From Methanoculleus chikugoensis (lineage in GTDB: Archaea; Halobacteriota; Methanomicrobia; Methanomicrobiales; Methanoculleaceae): DNA of 37,743 nucleotides. The stretch is from assembly GCF_900095385.1 (NCBI RefSeq), contig NZ_FMID01000065.1, positions 1 to 37,743 of the forward strand. The letters run 5' to 3'. Below the pieces are notes generated by a model. It was given only the letters and a program-made list of their open reading frames with translations. It made no database searches and was not told where the DNA came from. The translations under genes were made by a program, and so were the position numbers. Below are positions 16,028 through 23,263 of the stretch, one piece after another (position 1 is the first letter of the stretch; every line of letters starts with the position of its first letter).

Positions 16028-16705
16028 TTAGTTCTTTCTCGCGGCAACCAGCACCAGCCCGGCGATCAGCAGGGCGACGCCGGCAAGGGCCGGAGCGAGG
16101 GGCGCCTTCTGCGTGGGGGGCGCGGAGCTCAGGTTCACGTTGAGGTCGACGGTCTCACCCCTGGCGGGGTACTGGTCGATGGTCGCCGTGTAGGGAAGAT
16201 ACCCTTCCTTCGTCACGGTGTAGGTCTTATACGGCGTTCCGGTCGTGTAGACCTGCACGGTGAGGACTCCCTGGCTGGTGGTGCCTTTGACCTCGTTGTC
16301 GAACTGGACGGTTGCCCCGTCGACGTTGACGTGGACGGCGTACCACCCGACGTCTCCTCCGATCGGTGCGGGCGGTGCGGCGGGGTTGAGGGTCGCGTAG
16401 AGGTCGAAGACCTCTCCTTTACCCGGAACCGAGGTTACGTCCCCGTAGTGGGTCGCGTATCCGTCTTTTTCGACACGGAACGTCTGGTAGGGTGCGCCGG
16501 TGGTGTAGACCGGGACATACAGCACGCCGGCCTCGATCGTGCCCTTGTATTCGTCGTCGAAGTAGACGTCGGCTCCGTTCACGTTACAGTTGACCGCATA
16601 CCATCCGTTGTCCCCGCCTATGGGTGGCTGAGCACTCACAGGAAGGACAATAAGGAAGCAGGCGATGAGAGAAAAGATCAGAAAATTGCGTACAGCGCTC
16701 TGCAT
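16028..16705 (-). CDS. Secreted PEGA-domain protein with C-terminal membrane anchor
   Basis: A 225-residue surface protein. Residues 1-25 are a signal peptide (FLIFSLIACFLIVLPVSA). Two PEGA repeats follow at about 28-108 and 113-195; each begins PIGGDxGWYAVxxNVxGAxV and contains GVLxVxVYTTGxPYxTxxVxKxGY. A Pro/Ala-rich spacer and a C-terminal hydrophobic helix (LAPALAGVALLIAGLVLVAA) with a short basic tail complete it. PEGA domains are small beta folds found in S-layer-associated and extracellular proteins. GGAGG lies just before the ATG, and a palindromic TATA (AGATATATCT, 16744-16753) is upstream. It is divergent from the transglutaminase-like gene, and both look like cell-surface components. 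Confidence 0.85.
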   Translation of the reverse strand: MQSAVRNFLIFSLIACFLIVLPVSAQPPIGGDNGWYAVNCNVNGADVYFDDEYKGTIEAGVLYVPVYTTGAPYQTFRVEKDGYATHYGDVTSVPGKGEVFDLYATLNPAAPPAPIGGDVGWYAVHVNVDGATVQFDNEVKGTTSQGVLTVQVYTTGTPYKTYTVTKEGYLPYTATIDQYPARGETVDLNVNLSSAPPTQKAPLAPALAGVALLIAGLVLVAARKN

Positions 16706-17017
16706 AAAAGCCTCCGTTTTCAGTTAATAGATTATCTTCTGATAGATATATCTTTCCCTCTTTTATCGGCAGAATCGTGAGTTAAACGGGATTTACAAAA
16801 AGTCTGTGGTTCCTCTGTCCAATAAGGGCACATCCGATGAGATGAAGCACACCGGAGGAGAGGGCTGCGTTCCGGTTTCCGGTAAATAAGGCAAGGCTCC
16901 GCGATTTCCGAAATTCCCGGGCATCGCGCTGCAAACTGTGGCAAATCTCCGATAGCCGGCGAAGAAAGCCCCACTGGAATAAAAAGATTTTTAATTGTTC
17001 CGCATCTTCTCTCTACT
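16706..17017. promoter_or_regulatory. Divergent promoter region between the PEGA and transglutaminase genes
   Basis: The minus-strand promoter is AGATATATCT at 16744-16753. The plus-strand promoter is TTTTTAAT at 16988-16994, 27 bases before the ATG at 17018, so that gene probably has a leaderless transcript. The stretch between has no gene I recognise. Confidence 0.5.
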
Positions 17018-18538
17018 ATGAGATATCGTGCGATCACCGCTCTCCTGGTTGCCTCCGTCCTGCTCCTCATCGCTGCAGCCGGATGCACCGCCGCAACGGA
17101 AGAGAAGAACGAGCCTGTTGCACCGGCCGACGAGGCCTACGCCCGGGGGCTCGCCGAGTATGGAGCCGCCAACTACCGGGTCGCCGAAGAACGATTTGCC
17201 GAGGCCTACGCCCTCTACACCGGTGCCGGCGATACGGATAAGGCGCTGACGGCGAGGAATGCCATCTTCCGGGCGAACCGGACGTATATGGAGTACCCGT
17301 TCGACCGTGCGGCCGCAGAGGCGGCGTTGCGGGAGAGGGTTCCCGGGATCACCGATGCGGCGATAGCTGACTGGCTGGAGAACCGCGCACAGAAACTTGT
17401 CTCGGAGAACGAGACGCTCTACTTCTCCGACGTCGCCGGCAACTACCTCTACGCACACCCCGACGTGATGCAGAAGCAGACCGCGGGTGTTGTGGACTTC
17501 GACTACATCGCCCGGTACGCCTGGGCAGAGGATCAGCCCGAAGGGATCGGGCCGTACGTGAACCCGGTCCGTTACGCGGGCGTCGAGCGGCTCGAGATCC
17601 CGTTCGAGGGGCTCCCGTCGACGGGAATCCTGAAGATCTGGTTCCCGCTCCCGGTCGAGACGGACGCGCAGAGGAACGTCACCGTCACGAACCTCTCGTG
17701 CCCCGACTACATCGTCGCCGGCCCGGTCACCACCGGAGATATCGGCTACGTCTACTATGAAGTCCCGGCCGGGGCGGTCAACGGCGACCTCATCATCACA
17801 GCGGATATTGCGTTCACCTCCTACGAGCAGATATTCGAGGATATCGACCCGGCACTGGTCGGGGAGTACAACACGAGCGACCCCGAATACCTGCTCTACA
17901 CGAAGTCCGAGAGAAACATCGAGATCACGGACGCGGTCCGGGAGAAGGCGCGGGAGATCGTCGGGAACGAGACGAATCCGCACCTCCAGGCGCAGATGAT
18001 CTACTACCACATCATCGAGACCTACCCCTACAGCCACGTCCCGCACGCCTCGCTCGATGCCCGCGAGCCGAAGGTCGCCGAGTCGACCCATATGTTCGAG
18101 ACCGGCCACGGCGACTGCGGCACCCAGAGCATGCTCTTCGCCGCGCTCTGCCGGTCGCTCGGGATCCCCGCCCGCGCCCTCGGCGGCTACCAGATGATCA
18201 TGGCTGAGACGCCCGGACCCCATTTCTGGGCGGAGTATTACCTGCCCGGCTACGGCTGGGTCCCGAACGACGTGACGGTTGCCGAGGCGGCTGACCGGGT
18301 CGTCCTCCCCGGGGAGAAGCGGACGGTGTTCAAGGATTATTATGCCGCGAACCTCGACTCGGCACGCCTCGTCATCCAGGTGAACGTCGACGCCCCGATG
18401 GACCCGGCCCTGCCCGACGACGCTGCCCTCATCAGGATCGTCCGGCAGACCGCGGCGATCGCCTCCGATACGGCAGACTACGACATCGATCTCCTCTGCA
18501 TGGGGTGTTTCGGGATCAGTCTTACGGCTGTCGAGTGA
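17018..18538 (+). CDS. Lipoprotein-like transglutaminase-fold protein
   Basis: A 506-residue exported protein. The N-terminal signal ends in a lipobox-like AAGC with Cys23, so it may be lipid-anchored. A helical TPR-like stretch follows (residues 38-90, DEAYARGLAEYGAANYRVAE). The C-terminal half holds a transglutaminase-like domain with a complete triad: Cys367 (GHGDCGTQSMLFAALCRSLG), His402 (GPHFWAEYYLPGYGW) and Asp418 (VPNDVT). Such domains act as proteases, amidases or transamidases; archaeal surface versions are uncharacterised. A TATA element 27 bases upstream and no ribosome site suggest leaderless translation. The message probably ends in the T8 run after the stop. Confidence 0.85.
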   Translation: MRYRAITALLVASVLLLIAAAGCTAATEEKNEPVAPADEAYARGLAEYGAANYRVAEERFAEAYALYTGAGDTDKALTARNAIFRANRTYMEYPFDRAAAEAALRERVPGITDAAIADWLENRAQKLVSENETLYFSDVAGNYLYAHPDVMQKQTAGVVDFDYIARYAWAEDQPEGIGPYVNPVRYAGVERLEIPFEGLPSTGILKIWFPLPVETDAQRNVTVTNLSCPDYIVAGPVTTGDIGYVYYEVPAGAVNGDLIITADIAFTSYEQIFEDIDPALVGEYNTSDPEYLLYTKSERNIEITDAVREKAREIVGNETNPHLQAQMIYYHIIETYPYSHVPHASLDAREPKVAESTHMFETGHGDCGTQSMLFAALCRSLGIPARALGGYQMIMAETPGPHFWAEYYLPGYGWVPNDVTVAEAADRVVLPGEKRTVFKDYYAANLDSARLVIQVNVDAPMDPALPDDAALIRIVRQTAAIASDTADYDIDLLCMGCFGISLTAVE

Positions 18539-18551
18539 GACGATCCACTCG

Positions 18552-18559
18552 TTTTTTTT
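18552..18559 (+). terminator. T-run terminator after the transglutaminase-like gene
   Basis: Eight consecutive T residues lie 13 bases after the stop codon, typical of archaeal intrinsic termination. An 8-bp perfect hairpin, GGGAGCCG-tcc-CGGCTCCC (18571-18589), follows just downstream. Confidence 0.5.
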
Positions 18560-18702
18560 CGTACGGATGCGGGAGCCGTCCCGGCTCCCTGCCGGTCTGC
18601 AGCAGGCCGGCCGGGGCGATGCAGGTATTTTCGCGCAGTATGTCCATTATTTGTGCAGAATTTAATTAACGGCGTAAGTTTTGGTAGTTGTAATTACAGA
18701 AC

Positions 18703-18742
18703 ATATATCTATCGATTGTGGCGGCTCGCCAGATATATATGG
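18703..18742 (+). promoter_or_regulatory. TATA box inside an inverted repeat upstream of the ErcA-like gene
   Basis: ATATATCT (18703-18710) and AGATATAT (18731-18738) form an inverted repeat. The right arm continues into the TATA box AGATATATATGG, about 90 bases before the start codon. Upstream there are further small palindromes (TTAATTAA, GTAATTAC). This dense symmetry suggests a regulator-binding region. Confidence 0.4.
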
Positions 18743-18831
18743 ATTCGGCTCCTTACAGCTGAGTAAGAGTTCTCCCCTCAGTCGCCAGCATACTACCGGG
18801 TCGAATCATGATCCAGGGACGGTATTGAATC

Positions 18832-19971
18832 ATGATCCAGAGAAGCCAGCTTGACCTGAGAAAATTTGTCGCTCCCGAATTTATCTGCGGGCACGGTGCA
18901 CTGCGCCTCGCCGGCCGGTATGCCCGCAACTTCGGGATGAGGCATGTCCTCCTCGTCACCGACCCGGGCGTCCGAGCCGCCGGCTGGGCGGAGGCCGTCG
19001 CGGATAGCCTGACCGAAGCGGGGGTCTCGTTCACCGTCTTCGACGCCGTCTCGTCAAACCCCCGCTCCCGGCAGGTTATGGCGGGTAAGGAAGCATACCT
19101 CGCTGAGGAGTGCAACGGCATCGTCACCGTCGGCGGGGGGAGCCCGATGGACTGCGCCAAGGGTATCGGGATAGCGAGTTCCAACATGCGCGATATCCTC
19201 GCGTTCGAGGGCGTCGACCGGGTCCCGGTCCCGGCGCCGCCGCTCATCTGCATCCCGACGACCGCCGGGAGTTCCGCCGACGTCTCCCAGTTCGCCATCA
19301 TCACGGACGAAGAGCGAAAACGGAAGATCGCCATCGTCTCTAAAACGCTCGTCCCCGACATCTCCCTGCTCGATCCCGAACCCCTGACGACGATGCCGCG
19401 GGAACTGACCGTGGATACCGGCATGGATACCCTCAGCCACGCGATCGAGGCCTACGTCTCGAACGCCAGTTCCCCGATGACCGACGTGCATGCCCTCGAG
19501 GCGATACGGCTCATCACGAGCGCACTGCCTGCGGCTATTGAGGAGCCGGACGATCTGGACCTGCGGTTCTCGACCCTCCTTGCCAGCCTTCACGCCGGGC
19601 TTGCATTCTCCAATGCAAGCCTCGGGGCCGTCCACGCGATGGCGCACTCCCTCGGGGGAGCCTACGACCTTGTGCACGGGCGGTGCAACGCACTGCTTCT
19701 CGAGCACGTGATGGCGGCCAACTACGAGGCGGCATCCGACCGCTACGAGCGGATTGGCGCGATCGTCGGAAGAGGAGAGTCGACTCCGGCGGAGAAGGTG
19801 GCGGCGTTTCGGAGGGCGCTCGGGGTCACCGAGACCCTCGCCGAGGCCGGCGTCCGGGAGGACGCGATTCCTGCCCTTGCGGCGGCGGCGTACAACGATC
19901 CCTGCATGGTAACCAACCCGCGCAGCCCCGCCTGCGACGAGATCGAACGGATTTATATGCATGCCTTCTGA
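18832..19971 (+). CDS. ercA: ErcA-like iron-containing alcohol dehydrogenase
   Basis: A 379-residue group III (iron) alcohol dehydrogenase. The NAD-binding motif is GGGSPMD (101-107). All four metal ligands expected from FucO are present: Asp199 and His203 in GMDTLSHAIEAY, His268 in GAVHAMAHSLGG and His282 in LVHG. The downstream gene overlaps it by 11 bases and encodes a PAS sensor. This coupling is characteristic of ErcA, an iron-ADH homolog with a regulatory role paired with the sensor kinase ErcS in bacteria. Assignment as ErcA rests on this context. The start region is duplicated: GAATCATGATCCAG occurs at 18803-18816 and again at 18827-18840, and only the second ATG opens the gene. Confidence 0.82.
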   Translation: MIQRSQLDLRKFVAPEFICGHGALRLAGRYARNFGMRHVLLVTDPGVRAAGWAEAVADSLTEAGVSFTVFDAVSSNPRSRQVMAGKEAYLAEECNGIVTVGGGSPMDCAKGIGIASSNMRDILAFEGVDRVPVPAPPLICIPTTAGSSADVSQFAIITDEERKRKIAIVSKTLVPDISLLDPEPLTTMPRELTVDTGMDTLSHAIEAYVSNASSPMTDVHALEAIRLITSALPAAIEEPDDLDLRFSTLLASLHAGLAFSNASLGAVHAMAHSLGGAYDLVHGRCNALLLEHVMAANYEAASDRYERIGAIVGRGESTPAEKVAAFRRALGVTETLAEAGVREDAIPALAAAAYNDPCMVTNPRSPACDEIERIYMHAF

Positions 19972-21094
19972 AGCCCCTGAAGACCGGGATGCGCTCCGGG
20001 AGAAGATCATCGGCCTCGGGGAGACCTCCCTGCACAAGAGTTACTATCCCGAACTGCAGAGCCGGCTTGCCGAACTCGAGCGGTTCCGGGCGCTGCTCGA
20101 CCAGACGTACGACGCGATATTCCTGCTCCGCGCGGAGACCGGGATGCTTGCGGACGTCAACGCGTCCGTGAGTGCGTATCTCGGCTACTCGAAGAAGGAA
20201 CTGCTCAGAAAACCGTTCATCGATCTGATCTCGCCGCAGCAGAAGACCCGGTTTGCCGAATTCATCCGGGAGAGCAGCGATATGGCGTCCGAATCCCGGC
20301 AGACCTTCATCGCGCCGCTCGTATCGCGGGATGGGACGGAGATCCCGATGGAGATCACCGTCCGGTCGGTCACCTTCGGCGGCGAGCGGTATATCGTCGC
20401 GATTGCACGGGACATCACCGAGCGGATCCGCACCGAGCGGGAGCTCAGGATCAAGGAGAGCGCTCTCGAATCCTCGACGAACGGCATCCTCATCGCCGAT
20501 CCCACCGGAGCGGTCATGTATGCCAACCGGAGTTTTGTCGCGATGTTCGGCTACGACGGGGCGGGCGCGATCGCGGGGCGGAATCTGGAGGCGTTCTTCG
20601 TGGACCCCACCGTCGGGGAGAGGGTTACGGCCCATCTCCTCGACGACCATGCGATCGTGCAGGAGACGATCGGGCTGCGAGATGACGGCTCCCGGTTTCA
20701 CATCCAGGTATCGGGCAGCGTCGTGCAGAACGGTGCAGGGCAGCCGCTCTGCATCATGCTGATCGTCATGGACATCACCGAGCGCATCCTCGCCGAGCAG
20801 ATGAGGCGGGAGACCTACGCACAGCTCGGGAAGAATATCGAGCAGTTTGCCACCCTCGGAGACCATATCAGGAATCCCCTGCAGGTGATCGTGGGGTATG
20901 CGGCGATGATCGACGACCCGTTTGCAGAGAAGATCCTCGAAGAGTCGCGCCGGATTGACGGTTTCATCACCGAGCTCGACCGGGGATGGCTCAGGTCGGC
21001 GAACGTCAGGCAGTTCCTGCTGAAGCACGGCGACGGTTCCAGTTCCGCCCGGAAGATCCGTTTCCGCTTTTCAAACGTGAAAGAAGATTCCTGA
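19961..21094 (+). CDS. PAS sensor protein with truncated histidine-kinase-like domain
   Basis: A 377-residue cytoplasmic protein. The N-terminal segment LREKIIGLGETSLHKSYYPE (12-31) is typical of ErcS-type proteins. Two PAS domains follow at about 43-155 and 165-278, each ending in a DITER motif, then an H-box-like helix FATLGDHIRNPLQVI with His302. The chain stops about 75 residues later without N, G1 or G2 boxes, so there is no ATP-binding domain. It therefore cannot be a conventional autokinase. Many methanogen PAS proteins share this truncated form. Its start lies inside the ercA-like gene, so synthesis is coupled. It probably senses a small molecule or redox state and acts through a partner. 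Confidence 0.85.
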   Translation: MPSEAPEDRDALREKIIGLGETSLHKSYYPELQSRLAELERFRALLDQTYDAIFLLRAETGMLADVNASVSAYLGYSKKELLRKPFIDLISPQQKTRFAEFIRESSDMASESRQTFIAPLVSRDGTEIPMEITVRSVTFGGERYIVAIARDITERIRTERELRIKESALESSTNGILIADPTGAVMYANRSFVAMFGYDGAGAIAGRNLEAFFVDPTVGERVTAHLLDDHAIVQETIGLRDDGSRFHIQVSGSVVQNGAGQPLCIMLIVMDITERILAEQMRRETYAQLGKNIEQFATLGDHIRNPLQVIVGYAAMIDDPFAEKILEESRRIDGFITELDRGWLRSANVRQFLLKHGDGSSSARKIRFRFSNVKEDS

Positions 21095-21196
21095 CGGCCG
21101 GCGCGGGTTCCGGCGAACGGGATCGTCATATCCTGAGCGTGCCGTGCTTTCACGATGATGCGTCGAGCGGCTACGCTGCCGGCGGGAACCAGGCAT

Positions 21197-21222
21197 AAAA
21201 ACAAGAAACGCCCCGGCCGGGA
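21197..21222. repeat. Left copy of the 26-bp attachment-site repeat
   Basis: This segment is identical over 26 bases to 25678-25703. The shared sequence starts AAAAACAAGAAAC and continues into the complement of the tRNA-Arg 3' end (acceptor strand and part of the T stem). A displaced tRNA 3' end on the far side of an AT-rich block is the usual trace of site-specific integration into a tRNA gene. Confidence 0.75.
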
Positions 21223-21614
21223 GTCTTCAAGGCTTTATGTGAACGTTAACGTCTAATGTTCTTTGTCACCATAAATTCACAATTTCGTTACTCTTTGCGA
21301 CCTTGACGATCTTCGTATCTTCGCATGCGGCCTTTGGTGTTCCACTCCACGGTATTCAGAATCTTCAAATTGAATGACATGATGAACTAAGAATTTTTTT
21401 TTAGGCGTGGAATTGTCCCCATCCTGCGATCATAGGCATCAATGAATGGACGAATGATCTTGCTTGGATCATTCTGACTGATAATTCAGTGGTATCAAAG
21501 TCTTGAGGATTTGGGATATTTTACTAAAACATCATTAACAGTGCATATATGTCTAGATTTTCATAAGGCCGAACTCTGAAATTTAGAAAAGTATTTCATT
21601 AGGTGGTTACAATC
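21223..21614. other. AT-rich leader region of the island with short antisense fragments
   Basis: No full gene. On the minus strand a 30-codon frame (21288-21380, ATG start) encodes MSFNLKILNTVEWNTKGRMR and a short basic tail. Just upstream of it another open stretch ends at 21387 and includes IIRPFIDAYDRRMGTIPRL. Both may be remnants of a lost gene. An inverted repeat GAATGATC-ttgcttg-GATCATTC (21452-21474) could be an operator. A T9 run lies at 21394-21402. CATATATG at 21544-21551 is a plausible TATA box for the downstream operon. Confidence 0.4.
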
Positions 21615-22787
21615 ATGAAATATTATAAGGCATTATATATGGCAACAAGTGAGAGCGTAGACCAATACTCTTCCAGCGACGCTACATTAGCGATGCTTGG
21701 ATTCGAATATCAAAAACTAGTAGCTCTCCAATATTGTCTAGAGTCCAGATCTGGAGATATTGTATACCTCGAGTGTTTTGGCGACATCGCTACTTCAGAT
21801 GCTTCAATTGAAACAAAACACCATGCTTCAGACAGTATTTTGACTAATCAGAGTCCTGATTTTTGGAAAACTTTAAGGAACCATGTGAGAAATAGGATCA
21901 AATTATCCCAATTCACTAGGTTAGTACTGCATACAACATCGAGAATTTCAGATGACTCAATTTTTCGTAGCTGGAATGAACTATCGGGTGAAGAAAAATA
22001 TAATCGCCTTGAAACTGTAAGAGTTCATCCAAATAAGGGTATAATGGATTTTGTAAAGGATATTTACAATTTTAATGATGCCTATACAAGAAAGGACTTA
22101 ATTGCAATTTTAGAGAGGGTACAGATTTATCATTTGCAAAAAACAGCAGATGAGATATTTTCGGAGATCAAAGATCACCAGTATTTCTTTGTAGTAAAGG
22201 AAATATATCGGAAGGAACTCATTCGATATCTACATGGCGTAATTTCATTGAAAGCTATTGAAAACAAGTACCGATGGGAGATTATAATTTCTGATTTTCT
22301 AAGTGATCTCCGTTCTCATATGCAGCGCTATTGTCGTGATGAAATACCATTTCCAGACATTCTGGAAAATGTAAAGTATACCGGAAGCGAAACATTTCCA
22401 TTTATAACTGAACTAAAAGCAGTAGACCTTGATAGTGAAGTTCAAAAAGCCTTCATAGATTTTATTCGGGCAGAAAAAAGTTCAATGGAACTTTTAAAAC
22501 GGGGTGCCTATACCATGCAAGAATCCATTGATGTCTTTGAATCCGAGTTGAAAGAAAGGATGGATAACTACAAGAAGCGACATGCATTAACTCTTGTTCA
22601 ATCAGATCTACAAACGCCCAAATCTATCCTAAAATCTAAAGAATTGTATTTCGATTGTAAAATCTTTGAGAAACATAAAATTTGCGGCGTACAAGAAATA
22701 CAAATGTATTATCAGCACGGGAAGATGCATAAAATTGTTAACGATCGCAAATTTGTTTGGCAATTTTTACCGAGGGAGGTCGCATGA
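21615..22787 (+). CDS. ABC-3C/Lamassu-like effector with PD-(D/E)XK-type nuclease domain
   Basis: A 390-residue protein, started at the ATG at 21615 because AGGTGG lies eight bases upstream; GTG 21603 and ATG 21639 are alternatives. The N-terminal region has GFEYQKLVALQYCLE (29-43), YLECFGDI (51-58) and SIETKHH (64-70). This fits the restriction-endonuclease-like Cap4/DUF4297 type, with candidate catalytic residues Glu31, Asp57 and Glu66-x-Lys68. The remainder (about 110-390) is helical and would be the C-terminal domain that binds the other components. It is the first of three genes joined by ATGA overlaps. In such systems the effector is believed to degrade DNA after the ATPase senses invading or unusual DNA. 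The nuclease assignment is from motifs only. Confidence 0.72.
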   Translation: MKYYKALYMATSESVDQYSSSDATLAMLGFEYQKLVALQYCLESRSGDIVYLECFGDIATSDASIETKHHASDSILTNQSPDFWKTLRNHVRNRIKLSQFTRLVLHTTSRISDDSIFRSWNELSGEEKYNRLETVRVHPNKGIMDFVKDIYNFNDAYTRKDLIAILERVQIYHLQKTADEIFSEIKDHQYFFVVKEIYRKELIRYLHGVISLKAIENKYRWEIIISDFLSDLRSHMQRYCRDEIPFPDILENVKYTGSETFPFITELKAVDLDSEVQKAFIDFIRAEKSSMELLKRGAYTMQESIDVFESELKERMDNYKKRHALTLVQSDLQTPKSILKSKELYFDCKIFEKHKICGVQEIQMYYQHGKMHKIVNDRKFVWQFLPREVA

Positions 22788-23263
22788 ATAATGAAGATCT
22801 TTTGAATATTTTCTATCCTCCACAGTGGGTCTCAAGAATATTACACTTATGCATAAGTGGTGCAAAATCTTACAATAATCTAGGATTAAAATATGAGTTA
22901 ATCTACTGTGTTCTCCCGATCCTCGCTGAGGATGAACTTAGGAAGAATCTCAAGCAAGCAAATAGAAATAGTTCTTTTTTTACTGTTTTCGAACAAAAAA
23001 TGACGGATAAACAAGAATATTTAATTAACTTTGCTGAAAGGGTTGATTCTTTTTCAAAAATTACCCGTGATGGATTAATTTATCTCGGAACCGTTGAAAG
23101 AGTAGATATTGATAGTTATATTTCAACAATGAAGCCACTTAAATATAAAAAATCGTCAAATCTCTCTGATTCTGATTTCCAAAAAGCCTCATACTATCTC
23201 GGTATATTGCTAGCGAAAGAGGATTATAAGACCATATTTCTAAAATTAGGGGTTGTCCCATGA
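22784..23263 (+). CDS. ABC-3C system middle component
   Basis: A 159-residue protein. The ATG at 22784 overlaps the effector's stop as ATGA and has GGGAGG upstream. An in-frame TTG at 22757 is less likely. The sequence begins NNEDLLNIFYPPQWVSRIL and is mostly helical, with KYELIYCVLPILAEDE, a central RVDSFSKITRDGLIYLGTV region that could form a winged-helix-like unit, and a final helix ASYYLGILLAKED. Position, size and the helical N-terminal motif match the small middle component (MC; LmuC-like) encoded between effector and ATPase. It presumably bridges the two proteins. I assign it mainly by context. Confidence 0.68.
   Translation: MNNEDLLNIFYPPQWVSRILHLCISGAKSYNNLGLKYELIYCVLPILAEDELRKNLKQANRNSSFFTVFEQKMTDKQEYLINFAERVDSFSKITRDGLIYLGTVERVDIDSYISTMKPLKYKKSSNLSDSDFQKASYYLGILLAKEDYKTIFLKLGVVP

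Noticed and set aside
21197-21222. Second tRNA gene at the left repeat
   Set aside because: Only the 3' acceptor strand and part of the T stem are present; no cloverleaf can form, so it is an attachment-site remnant.
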